A DNA stretch of 64,000 bases from Arthrobacter gandavensis (GTDB taxonomy: Bacteria; Actinomycetota; Actinomycetes; Actinomycetales; Micrococcaceae): NCBI RefSeq assembly GCF_015355785.1, contig NZ_JADKYW010000002.1, positions 186,001-250,000 of the forward strand, given 5' to 3'. The position numbers were made by a program, and so were the translations under genes. Below the pieces are notes generated by a model. That model was given only the letters and a program-made list of their open reading frames with translations. It was not told the origin of the DNA and did no database searches. This document shows, one piece after another, positions 18,062 to 25,580 of the stretch. Each line of letters begins with the position of its first letter. Position 1 is the stretch's first letter.

Positions 18062-18360
18062 GGCTTGAAGGCTGGCACATTGTCATCATCGTCGTCATTG
18101 CGATTCTTCTCTTCGGCGCTCCCAAGCTTCCCGGCCTGGCCCGCAGCGTCGGCCAGTCGCTGCGGATCTTCAAGTCCGAGGTCCGGCAGCTGAAGGAGGA
18201 CGAGGTTCCGGCCAAACCGGCAGCCGATCCGGTGACGGGTGCTGTTATCCCGCCGGCGGCTCCGGCTGCTGCGGCTACTGCGGCTGCGCCGGCTTCGGCA
18301 CCACCGGCTTCGGCACCCATGCCCACCGCTGCGGCCCCCGCCGCGCCCCCACGGGACTGA
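18058..18360 (+). CDS. tatA: Twin-arginine translocase subunit TatA-like
   Basis: 100 residues. One N-terminal transmembrane helix (WHIVIIVVIAILLFG), the hinge FGAPKLPGLARSVGQSLRIFKSEV of TatA/E proteins, an acidic linker, then an Ala/Pro-rich low-complexity tail. The ATG overlaps the esterase stop (ATGA), making it the last gene of the sialic-acid operon. Its presence here makes sense because the operon's binding protein has a twin-arginine signal; no tatB or tatC is in the window. Confidence 0.88.
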   Translation: MRLEGWHIVIIVVIAILLFGAPKLPGLARSVGQSLRIFKSEVRQLKEDEVPAKPAADPVTGAVIPPAAPAAAATAAAPASAPPASAPMPTAAAPAAPPRD

Positions 18361-18362
18361 AA

Positions 18363-18507
18363 CATCCTGTGGGGAGATAACGTCCCTTAGACAGGGTTCC
18401 CCGAATCCTGTGGGGAGATACCGTCCCTTTGCCGGGCTGAAAGCAGCATTATCTCCCCACAGGATGTGCGCGCCAGGCCCAGAAGAGCGTTATCGCCCCA
18501 CAGGATG
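18363..18507. repeat. Four-copy intergenic repeat, two direct and two inverted copies
   Basis: Copy A 18363-18388 and copy B 18405-18429 share CCTGTGGGGAGATA followed by CGTCCCTT; they differ at one base over 25. Copy C (18449-18466) and copy D (18489-18507) are inverted: C is the exact reverse complement of CATCCTGTGGGGAGATAA, and D differs at one base. A/C and B/D can pair as long hairpins. It lies between convergent tatA and the methyltransferase gene, like a REP/BIME element, and may end transcription from both sides. Confidence 0.8.
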
Positions 18508-18549
18508 ACTGGACAGGCTTCGAGGTCGGCGGCCGGGCTCAGACGGAAG

Positions 18550-19155
18550 TTAGCGGCTGCCCAGGACAGCTACCAGGAAGTCCGATTCGACGTCGAACGG
18601 GCGCAGGTCCCAGGTGGAGAACTTCTGCTGCACGGTCAGGCCCACCGAGGAAGCATCCTCAAAAAAGGTGCCGAAGTCGTAGCCGCGGCCGGCACCGAAG
18701 CCGACGACGATCCGCCCGTTCGGGGCCAGATGCTGCTTCATCCGTTCCAGGGCATCCGGCGCTGTCCCCGGAGCCATGAAGGCCATGACGTTGCCGGCGC
18801 TGACGATCAGGTCGAACGGCTCAGTGATGCCTACGGCAGGCAGGTCCAGTTCGGTCAGGTCCATGGTGAACCAGGGAAGGTCCGGAAAGTCCTTCTGCGC
18901 GGCCGCTATCAGTTCCGGGTCGACGTCGACGCCGACGACGCTGTGCCCGCGCCGGGCGAGCTCACCGCCCACGCGTCCCGGGCCGCATCCGGCGTCGAGG
19001 ATCCGGGCTCCGCGCGGAAGCATCGCGTCCACCAGCCGGGCTTCACCGGCCAGGTCTGCTCCGTCTTCCCGCATCTGCTCGAAGCGCTGGATGTACCAGG
19101 CTGAGTGGTCCGGGTTCTGCCGTTTCTTTGCTTCCCACAGGGTTTCTTTGCGCAC
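18550..19155 (-). CDS. Class I SAM-dependent methyltransferase
   Basis: 201 residues. Motif I ILDAGCGPGRVGGELARRG, acidic end of strand 2 VVGVDVDPEL, motif II region WFTMDLTELDLP and post-region FDLIVSAGNVMAFM. The N-terminus (KKRQNPDHSAWYIQRFEQMR) is typical of a common actinobacterial group. Substrate unknown. A single-gene unit convergent with the sialic-acid operon. Confidence 0.85.
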   Translation of the reverse strand: MRKETLWEAKKRQNPDHSAWYIQRFEQMREDGADLAGEARLVDAMLPRGARILDAGCGPGRVGGELARRGHSVVGVDVDPELIAAAQKDFPDLPWFTMDLTELDLPAVGITEPFDLIVSAGNVMAFMAPGTAPDALERMKQHLAPNGRIVVGFGAGRGYDFGTFFEDASSVGLTVQQKFSTWDLRPFDVESDFLVAVLGSR

Positions 19156-19248
19156 CCTTCCAGCCTACGCGGACCGCGCTCAGGAACCAGCGCATGGATT
19201 CCCAGCCGCCGTGACACCCGTGTCCGGAGGTGGCCCCATCAGCACCAC

Positions 19249-19379
19249 GGGGCACGAGGGCTGGGAGCGACGGGCGGCCGCGCGGTGGAGGAGGCCGCCC
19301 GGATGGTGGTGCGCTGGCCACGCTGGACGTGGACGGCCCCACCGGGACGTACTCCGACGAGTCCGGCGTTCCCTGGTAG
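19249..19379 (+). pseudogene. Decayed C-terminus of a short-chain dehydrogenase
   Basis: In one frame 19249-19314 reads GARGLGATGGRAVEEAARMVVR, and from 19311 the next frame reads ALATLDVDGPTGTYSDESGV then PW and TAG at 19377-19379. Joined by a one-base frameshift, this is the usual tail of SDR proteins (..VEEAARMVVRLATLD-DGPTG-Y-DE..PW). No SDR core is found upstream, so the gene is both truncated and frameshifted. The stop lies directly against the VOC gene stop on the other strand. Confidence 0.6.
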
Positions 19380-19787
19380 CTACACGCCGTTGATGCGGAT
19401 CTGGTTGCCGGCCGGGTCTCGGAAGGCGCAGTCGCGGATGCCGTACGGCTGGTCGGTCGGCTCCTGGATAACCTCCGCGCCGGCCGACTGCACGGCGTCG
19501 AACGCCGCGTCTACATCCGGAGAGGAGAGCACCAGGGTGGCGAACGTCCCCTTGGCCATCATTTCGGCAATCATCCGCGTCTCTTCCTCCGTGACGGAGG
19601 GATCGGCCGACGGCGGATACAGCACCACGGAGACGTCCGGCTGGTCCGCCGGGCCCACCGTGATCCACCGCATTCCCTCGTAGCCGACGTCGTTGCGCAC
19701 CTCGAAGCCGAGGGCATCACGGTAGAACGCGAGGGACTCATCGGGGTCCGTCTGGGGCAGGAAACTGTTGAATATGTTCAGGTTCAT
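19380..19787 (-). CDS. VOC family protein
   Basis: 135 residues: FNSFLPQTDPDESLAFYRDA, LGFEVRNDVGYEGMRWITVG, VVLYPPSAD and RDCAFRDPAGNQIRING, the standard glyoxalase-superfamily layout. In related actinobacteria this protein is encoded directly downstream of an AraC-type regulator in one operon. Here that regulator (20667-21083) is separated from it by an 841-bp insertion, so the gene now needs its own promoter or is silent. Confidence 0.85.
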   Translation of the reverse strand: MNLNIFNSFLPQTDPDESLAFYRDALGFEVRNDVGYEGMRWITVGPADQPDVSVVLYPPSADPSVTEEETRMIAEMMAKGTFATLVLSSPDVDAAFDAVQSAGAEVIQEPTDQPYGIRDCAFRDPAGNQIRINGV

Positions 19788-19830
19788 GCGGGCAACGCTA
19801 GTTACCGGGCGGCCGGCTGCGCTTCTTGAA

Positions 19831-19843
19831 TCCTGACCGGTTT
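19831..19843. repeat. 13-bp direct repeat, left copy
   Basis: TCCTGACCGGTTT, identical to 20672-20684. Read on the minus strand it continues the AraC frame as KPVR-IQEAQPAAR then TAA, the expected original C-terminus of the regulator. Confidence 0.8.
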
Positions 19844-19942
19844 ACTCCAGAAGGAATGCCGGTGAGGGGTTTGAAAGCAGCAGCCTGCGCGCCAAACTGT
19901 GACTTGAAGTTCCCTCAGTGACACTGCCAGGAGGAGACCCTC

Positions 19943-20677
19943 GTGAGCGACCAGGAAAGCGGGGAAACCCAAGCGGGAGATGCCCGGAAAACCCTGTGGA
20001 GAACGGGGCTTGGCTGGTTTCTGGTCATCGGAGCGGCCGCCATCCTGCTGGTCATAATCTTCCTCGTGGCTCCCGTCTTGGCCCAGATGGCGGGCGACGC
20101 TGAAGGCCACCCCGGCGTTCTGCTGCTGACCTTGGCAATCCTGATGGTCATCCTCGTCATCTTCGCCGCGCTCATCGCGTTTGCCTTTGCGGCCAGGACC
20201 ATAGACGCCAGTCCGGATGACAATCCGCGGGGAGCACTGAGCCTCCCTCATGGCAGCATCAGCGCCGTTCTGGCGCTGATGATCCTTGTGGTGTTTGCCG
20301 TAAGCGCCATACACGTATTCAACGAGCTGCGGGCGGGAGAAACCTCCGGGGTGGTCAGTACCGGCCTCACGCAGGAGGCCCTGGCTGCGCTTCCCGATGA
20401 CCGGGTGCTGGCAATTGAGGCCGAGCCGGCTTCTCCCGGCCAATCTGCAACCTACAGTGTGACCCTGTCGAATCCGCATGAGGGCAGCACGGAATTTGTT
20501 GCGCAGTGGATGACCATCTTTTCCACGCTGCTCATCGCAGTCGTCGGGTTCTACTTCGGCCAGGGCGCAACCGCCAAGGGATTCCGCGGCGGTGCCCGGA
20601 TCAAAGGTGAACAAGTATCCCAAGGTGAACTACAGGCCCCAAAGACCGCACCAAACCCCGGAACCTCTAACTCCTGA
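19943..20677 (+). CDS. Unrecognised membrane protein carried by the insertion
   Basis: 244 residues, GTG start with GAGGAGA about 5 bp upstream. Helices at about 22-45 (WFLVIGAAAILLVIIFLVAP), 60-85, 103-125 (AVLALMILVVFAVSAIHVF) and 180-200 (WMTIFSTLLIAVVGFYFGQG). The long extracytoplasmic loop between the last two helices contains ALPDDRVLAIEAEPASPGQ. I do not recognise the family. Its stop region runs into the shortened AraC gene (11-bp convergent overlap). Confidence 0.7.
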   Translation: MSDQESGETQAGDARKTLWRTGLGWFLVIGAAAILLVIIFLVAPVLAQMAGDAEGHPGVLLLTLAILMVILVIFAALIAFAFAARTIDASPDDNPRGALSLPHGSISAVLALMILVVFAVSAIHVFNELRAGETSGVVSTGLTQEALAALPDDRVLAIEAEPASPGQSATYSVTLSNPHEGSTEFVAQWMTIFSTLLIAVVGFYFGQGATAKGFRGGARIKGEQVSQGELQAPKTAPNPGTSNS

Positions 20678-21083
20678 CCGGTTTGGAGACGTTCTTCGCG
20701 ACGCAGGACGGGATGCCGTTCGTCTCGTCTGCGTGTTCGCGCCGGTACGTGCTCGGCGGGATGCCGACCAGCTCAGTGAAGCGGGTGCTGAAGGTGCCAA
20801 GCGAGGAACAGCCGACGGCGAAGCACACCTCGGTTACAGAGAGGTCGCCGCGGCGCAGCAGCGCCATGGCCCGCTCTATCCGCCGGGTCATCAGGTAGGA
20901 GTAGGGCGCTTCCCCGAAGGCCCGCTTAAACTCCCGGCTCAGGTGGCCGGAGGACATGTGCGCGTCGCGGGCGAGTACATCAACGTTCAGCGGCTGGGCG
21001 TACTCCCTGTCGATCCGGTCCCGCACCCGGCGGAGCACCACCAGATCCCGCAGCCGCTGGTTCTGGGCTGTACTGCTGGCCAT
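20667..21083 (-). CDS. AraC-family transcriptional regulator, C-terminus replaced by insertion
   Basis: 138 residues, only the double helix-turn-helix domain: VDVLARDAHMSSGHLSREFKRAFGEAPYSYL and LSVTEVCFAVGCSSLGTFSTRFTELVGIPPSTY (second HTH). Stand-alone AraC domains of this size are common next to VOC genes. The protein now ends KPVRS because of the 841-bp insertion; the ancestral end was probably KPVRIQEAQPAAR. The DNA-binding part is intact, so it may still function. Confidence 0.82.
   Translation of the reverse strand: MASSTAQNQRLRDLVVLRRVRDRIDREYAQPLNVDVLARDAHMSSGHLSREFKRAFGEAPYSYLMTRRIERAMALLRRGDLSVTEVCFAVGCSSLGTFSTRFTELVGIPPSTYRREHADETNGIPSCVAKNVSKPVRS
20672..20684. repeat. 13-bp direct repeat, right copy
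   Basis: TCCTGACCGGTTT, identical to 19831-19843 with different flanking bases on both sides, so the repeat is exactly 13 bp. It lies inside the end of the AraC gene and of the membrane-protein gene. Confidence 0.8.
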
Positions 21084-21492
21084 GGAAATACGGTAGCCCC
21101 TGTGTGCGGGGCAGACCAGGGAGCTGAGCTTCGTGCGCGTTTCCCGCGGGGCCGGGCGCGGTGGAGGTGATGCCTCAATCCTGCAACCCGGACACCCCTC
21201 GCAGAGGAATCGGCCAGGGGATGTTCAGCCTCCCTGGTTCCTCAGGGCAGTCTCTTGGCGACGTACTCGGCTCCACTGGTCCAGGCCGAAGACGCACAGA
21301 CCGGTTCCCCTTGTACTTGTGCCGGTGGGTGCTCTGCTGCTGCCCGGCGCACCTGGACACATTGGGGCTGCCCTACGCCACCCCGGGCCCTCCCCTCCGC
21401 TGTGCGCGCAGCGCGCCAGAGGCCTAACGTGGGAAGTGAGGAGCGCAACTCAATGCGCTTTTCCCAGAAGTCCAATAGAAAAAGGAGCTGCC
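21084..21492. other. 409-bp region without a recognisable gene
   Basis: Lies between the AraC gene (leftward) and the butanediol-type dehydrogenase (rightward). The short open frames here lack the third-position G/C pattern of the neighbours. I see no conserved domain, tRNA or clear hairpin terminator. It must hold the promoters of both divergent genes. Confidence 0.5.
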
Positions 21493-22569
21493 ATGAAAGC
21501 TGCCCGTTACTATGACCGCGGCGACATCCGCATAGACGAGCTGCCGGAGCCGGAGGTTCTGCCGGGAACCGTGGGGATCGACGTCGCCTGGTGCGGCATC
21601 TGCGGTACGGACCTTCATGAGTACCTCGAGGGACCCATTTTCGCCCCCGCCCAAGGGCAGACCCACCCCATTTCCGGTGAAGGACTGCCGGTCACGCTGG
21701 GCCACGAGTTTTCCGGCGTGGTGTACGCCGTAGGCGAGGGGGTGGATGATCTGGAAGTCGGCCAGCATGTGGTCGTTGAGCCCTACATCATCCGGGACGA
21801 CGTCGACACCGGCCCGGAAAGCCGGGACTATCATCTCTCCCCCGACATGAACTTCATTGGCCTCGCCGGCCGCGGCGGCGGACTGGGGGAAAAGGTGGTG
21901 GTCCGCCGACGCTGGGTGCACCCCATCGACAGCTCGGTTCCGCTGGACCAGGCTGCCCTGATTGAACCGCTGTCAGTCGGGTATCACGCCGTCGAGCGGT
22001 CCGGCGCGAAAGCAGGAGACGTCGCGTTGGTTGGCGGGGCGGGCCCGATTGGCCTGCTGACGGCCGCTGTCCTTAAGGCCCAGGGCATCACCGTGGCCAT
22101 CTCCGAGCTCAGCCCGCTGCGCCGCGAGAAGGCCCTGGAAGCCGGCGTCGCCGACTACGCCCTGGACCCGTCCCAGGTAGACGTGGCCGAGGAAGTACGG
22201 AAGATAACGGATGGCAAGGGCGCGGACGTCGCGTTTGAATGCACCAGTGTCCAGGCGGTGCTGGACACGCTGATGGATGCCCTTCGGCCCACCGGGGTGC
22301 TGGTGGTCGTATCCATCTGGGGCAAACGCTCGGACTTCGACATCCACAAGCTGGTGATGAAGGAAATCGACATGCGCGGCACCATCGCCTATGTGAATTC
22401 CCACCCCGCCACGATTGAACTGGTGGAGTCCGGCAAGATCGACCTCTCACCGTTCATCACCGGCAAGATCGGCTTGGAGGGGCTGGTGGACGAAGGTTTC
22501 GATACCCTCATCAACCGCAACGAAACAGCGGTGAAGATCCTGGTCTCGCCCTCCGGCGAAGGCCTCTGA
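21493..22569 (+). CDS. Zinc-dependent 2,3-butanediol/alcohol dehydrogenase
   Basis: 358 residues from ATG 21493, preceded by AAAGGAG; the longer in-frame reading from 21133 has no support. Catalytic zinc ligands Cys in WCGICGTDLHEY and the LGHEFSGVV box. Between them sits the insertion GPIFAPAQGQTHPISGEGLP that is characteristic of (R,R)-butanediol dehydrogenases. The structural-zinc lobe cysteines are absent, as in that subfamily. Rossmann motif VALVGGAGPIGLLTAAVL. NAD(H)-dependent interconversion of acetoin and 2,3-butanediol is most likely, sorbitol-type substrates possible. Confidence 0.85.
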   Translation: MKAARYYDRGDIRIDELPEPEVLPGTVGIDVAWCGICGTDLHEYLEGPIFAPAQGQTHPISGEGLPVTLGHEFSGVVYAVGEGVDDLEVGQHVVVEPYIIRDDVDTGPESRDYHLSPDMNFIGLAGRGGGLGEKVVVRRRWVHPIDSSVPLDQAALIEPLSVGYHAVERSGAKAGDVALVGGAGPIGLLTAAVLKAQGITVAISELSPLRREKALEAGVADYALDPSQVDVAEEVRKITDGKGADVAFECTSVQAVLDTLMDALRPTGVLVVVSIWGKRSDFDIHKLVMKEIDMRGTIAYVNSHPATIELVESGKIDLSPFITGKIGLEGLVDEGFDTLINRNETAVKILVSPSGEGL

Positions 22570-22588
22570 TTACTCTGTCCAAAAGAGT

Positions 22589-22630
22589 GCGGTGCCGGTG
22601 CGCGGGACGGATCCCACGCACCGGCACCGC
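22589..22630. terminator. Bidirectional hairpin terminator
   Basis: Perfect 14-bp arms GCGGTGCCGGTGCG and CGCACCGGCACCGC with a 14-base loop, located between convergent stop codons at 22569 and 22644. Short A-run before (CAAAAG) and T-run after (CCTTTAA). Confidence 0.75.
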
Positions 22631-22643
22631 CCTTTAACCGGTG

Positions 22644-23660
22644 CTAGTCCTCGTCCGCCACACGGATCAGGACCTTGCCGGTCACACCGCTTTCGACGGC
22701 GTCATGCGCAGCAGCCGTTTCCTCCAGCGGGAACCAGGTCAGCGGCAGCCCGGCGGCCTCCCCTACGGGCAGGACGCCGTCGCGCAGTGCTTCCGTAATG
22801 TCCTTCACGGCGGCCTGGTGCGCGGCCTCGCCTTCGGTATAGACAAGGACGCCCTGCCAGCGGACGTTCTTCGCGAAGCTGGCAACGATGGGCGCGGTGA
22901 ACTCTTCGCCGTTGTTGTTCGCGTAATAGGCGATGCTGCCGTGGTTGGCGATCACCTCGACGTCCAGCGCTGCGTTCTGCGCCGGGGACACCTCAACAAT
23001 GTGGTCGACGCCGTCCGGGGCGATCTCGCGGATCTTGTCGGCTTCGGCGGGGTCCGGGTAGCGGACGATGTGGTGCGCACCGGCCGCGCGGGCGAGCTCG
23101 GCCTTGGCTTCGCTGCTCACCGTGGCGATCACGGTGGCTCCTGCCCAGGCGGCGAGCTGGATCGTGGCGTGGCCCACTGCTCCGGCGCCGCCCTGCACCA
23201 GCACGGTGCGGCCTTCCAGCGCTCCCGGTGCCAGGCGGGCGGGACCGAATTCGTGGACCGTCAGGGCGCGGTGCGCGGTCATGGCCGGAACACCCAGGCT
23301 GGCGGCGACATCGAACCCGATGCCTTCAGGCAGCGGCACCGCACGGTCAGCGGGCAGGACGGTGTATTCCTGCGCGGTGCCGGTGGGCCGCCCGTGCGCC
23401 GCGAGGTAGATCCACACCCGGTCCCCCACCGCCAGGCCGGAGACTCCTTCGCCGACGGCATCGACAACGCCGGCCCCGTCCTGGTTGGGCACCACCTCAT
23501 CGAACGGGACACCGCCCATGCGGGCCTTCCAGTCCGTGGGGTTCACGCCGGACACGGTGACACGGACCCGCACTTCACCGGGACCTGGATCGGCAACCTC
23601 ACGCTCGGCGAGGGAGAGGACAGCGGACGCTCCGGACTCGGAGTAGACGATTGCTTTCAT
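22644..23660 (-). CDS. NADPH:quinone reductase-type zinc-free MDR dehydrogenase
   Basis: 338 residues from ATG 23660 (MKAIVYSESGASAVLSL); the open frame extends to 24032 but that part is not family-like. N-terminal GroES-like fold (VRVRVTVSGVNPTDWKARMG), QDGAGVVDAVGEGV and Rossmann motif VLVQGGAGAVGHATIQLAAW. No zinc-ligand cysteines, so this is the quinone-oxidoreductase branch of the MDR superfamily. It would reduce quinones or enones with NADPH in the cytoplasm. Confidence 0.87.
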   Translation of the reverse strand: MKAIVYSESGASAVLSLAEREVADPGPGEVRVRVTVSGVNPTDWKARMGGVPFDEVVPNQDGAGVVDAVGEGVSGLAVGDRVWIYLAAHGRPTGTAQEYTVLPADRAVPLPEGIGFDVAASLGVPAMTAHRALTVHEFGPARLAPGALEGRTVLVQGGAGAVGHATIQLAAWAGATVIATVSSEAKAELARAAGAHHIVRYPDPAEADKIREIAPDGVDHIVEVSPAQNAALDVEVIANHGSIAYYANNNGEEFTAPIVASFAKNVRWQGVLVYTEGEAAHQAAVKDITEALRDGVLPVGEAAGLPLTWFPLEETAAAHDAVESGVTGKVLIRVADED

Positions 23661-23752
23661 AGACGATTCCAAGGAGTACAGGCACCGATCTATTCCCCGC
23701 CGGCCACTTCCACCAGACCGCTTTTCCCCCGCAGCGCAGCCCGGCCCGGCAC

Positions 23753-23796
23753 GCAACAGGCAAGCACCAGGCAAACAACAGGTAAACAACAGGTCA
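23753..23796. repeat. Four tandem 11-bp repeats in a divergent promoter region
   Basis: Four head-to-tail copies of an 11-mer close to RCAACAGGYAA: GCAACAGGCAA, GCACCAGGCAA, ACAACAGGTAA and ACAACAGGTCA. The period equals about one helical turn, placing all copies on one DNA face. They lie 93 bp upstream of the quinone-reductase start and 120 bp upstream of the LtaS-like start. Confidence 0.7.
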
Positions 23797-23915
23797 ACAC
23801 GGCATGAGCACCGGTTGAACGAGAGGCGAAAGCGCACTAAAATGCCATGGACTCGAGAACGGGTCATTGTCAAGAGTTTGCGCAAAACCACAATCCTGGA
23901 ATGTGAGGTGCTTCC

Positions 23916-25487
23916 GTGGCCGGACGGTTTTCTTCCGCTGCCCGCCGCGGCGTGGCCATCGCGGGCCAGGTACTGGTGTACGTCCTGCTCTGGGCCGGTC
24001 TGACAATGCTCGGCGCTGCCGGGGTCATCCACTACAACTGGGGCCGCATCTCCGTAGGCCAGATGCTCCTAAACATGATGTCCGTGGAACCCGACGGCGG
24101 CGGCGGCTCAATCGTCTGGACCGCCATCCTCTGGATCGGCGTCGTGCCCGTTCTGCTTACCCTGGCGGCAGTGCTGTGGCACCAGCACCGCCGGCGCCGC
24201 CGCCGCGTCTCCGGAGGGCATCTCCGCACTCCGCGCCCGCACTGGGCGATGCGCGTCCTTGCCACCTTCGTCGTCTCGGCCATCGTGGTCGGCGGCACCA
24301 CCGCGTTCGCCACCACCGTCAGCCTTCCGCAGTACATCAAGGCAGCCATGTCCCAGTACGACGTCGGCGACTACTACACCACGCCCTCCGTCACCGCGGG
24401 CGCCGAAAAGCGCAACCTGGTGATGATCTACCTGGAGTCCGGCGAGCAGACCCTCGCGGACGACGAACTGTTCGAAAAGGACGCGTTCGTTCCGCTGAAG
24501 GAGGCCACCAGCGCGGACAAGGGATGGCAGAGCATCGAGGATTTCCAGCAGTACGACGGCGGCGGCTGGACCATGGCCGGACTGGTTTCAACCCAGTGCG
24601 GCATCCCGCTCAAGGGCAGCGGCCTGGGCGGAGGCGGCAGCAGCAGCTCCGGCAAGGACGCCCGGAACGTGGCCGACGGCGATGTGGACACCTATCTGGG
24701 CGGCACCACGTGCCTGGGGGACGTGCTGCAGGACAACGGGTACACCAGCGTCTTCATGGGCGGGGCCAGCTCCACGTTCGCCGCCAAGGAAACATTCCTC
24801 ACCGGCCACGGCTATGACGAAGTGCTGGGCCTGGCCGACTGGCGGGAAGCCGGGGAATCCGAAGCGGACTTCCGTCCCGACTGGGGCCTCAGCGACGAAC
24901 GGCTGATGGCCAATGCCAAGGACAAGGTGGATGAGCTGCATGCCGGCGCGGAGCAGACCGGTAAGCCTTTCAACCTCTCAGTCCTGACCCTGGACACGCA
25001 CGAACCCGTGCACATTTATGACTACTGCACCGTGGACACCGAAAACGAGGTTACCTCCGCGTTCCACTGCTCCATGGTCCAGGTGGCCGATTTCGTGGAC
25101 CACTTGGAAGCCCGGGGCTATCTTGAGGACACGGCCGTGGTCATCATGGGCGACCACCTCAAGCACATGAGCGCCGGAGATGCCTTCCATGAGCAGCTGG
25201 ACCACCACCCGAACCGCACCATCTTCAACCGGATCTGGGTTCCCGGCGGGACCGATGCGGACCTGCGTCCCGGCGTGGACCAGCTGAGCATGTTCCCCAC
25301 CATTCTCGAGGCTGCCGGCTTCACCGTGAAGGACCATGAAGCCGGACTTGGCGTCTCCGCCTTCACCCGGCAGATCCCGCCGGGCTCGGCCCAGTTCCTG
25401 GCGCCGGACATGTACGCCGAGCTCCTGGCTTCAAACTCCAGCCGGTTCTACTCCAGTGCCTGGGCGGGCGAAGCGCTGGCCCGCTAG
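23916..25487 (+). CDS. LtaS/MdoB-like phosphoglycerol transferase (sulfatase fold)
   Basis: 523 residues, GTG start with GAGGTG 5 bp upstream. Three N-terminal membrane helices (about 12-36, 64-88, 110-134) are followed by an extracytoplasmic alkaline-phosphatase-fold domain. Metal and catalytic elements are LVMIYLESGEQTL, GWTMAGLVSTQCGIPL (segment of the nucleophilic Thr), TLDTHEP and VVIMGDHLKHM. Such enzymes add glycerol-phosphate or similar groups to envelope polymers or lipids. Fewer helices than LtaS (five). A Gly/Ser-rich insert GLGGGGSSSSG is unusual. Confidence 0.82.
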   Translation: MAGRFSSAARRGVAIAGQVLVYVLLWAGLTMLGAAGVIHYNWGRISVGQMLLNMMSVEPDGGGGSIVWTAILWIGVVPVLLTLAAVLWHQHRRRRRRVSGGHLRTPRPHWAMRVLATFVVSAIVVGGTTAFATTVSLPQYIKAAMSQYDVGDYYTTPSVTAGAEKRNLVMIYLESGEQTLADDELFEKDAFVPLKEATSADKGWQSIEDFQQYDGGGWTMAGLVSTQCGIPLKGSGLGGGGSSSSGKDARNVADGDVDTYLGGTTCLGDVLQDNGYTSVFMGGASSTFAAKETFLTGHGYDEVLGLADWREAGESEADFRPDWGLSDERLMANAKDKVDELHAGAEQTGKPFNLSVLTLDTHEPVHIYDYCTVDTENEVTSAFHCSMVQVADFVDHLEARGYLEDTAVVIMGDHLKHMSAGDAFHEQLDHHPNRTIFNRIWVPGGTDADLRPGVDQLSMFPTILEAAGFTVKDHEAGLGVSAFTRQIPPGSAQFLAPDMYAELLASNSSRFYSSAWAGEALAR

Positions 25488-25580
25488 TCTCCGCACCGCT
25501 CCGCCCGCGCTCGGCTTCCCGGCGGCCCCAGCCGTCCATGCCGGTGACATTTCGCGGAAAACTCCGGCACACTGGGTCCC

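Larger units (their letters stand above)
19844..20684. other. 841-bp insertion between AraC regulator and VOC gene
   Basis: Defined by the 13-bp direct repeat at its two ends (one copy counted as part of the segment). Removing it rejoins the AraC gene's last codons to IQEAQPAAR and a TAA, placing that stop just upstream of the VOC ATG. The segment holds one gene, the membrane protein at 19943-20677. It has no transposase and no clear terminal inverted repeats, so whether it is a transposition-like event with target duplication or a microhomology-driven insertion is open. Confidence 0.65.

Noticed and set aside
18363-18507. Possible CRISPR array
   Set aside because: Only four copies, in both orientations, with unequal spacing and no cas genes.
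21133-21492. N-terminal extension of the butanediol-type dehydrogenase
   Set aside because: The extension has no family similarity, and ATG 21493 has a strong ribosome site and the expected N-terminus.
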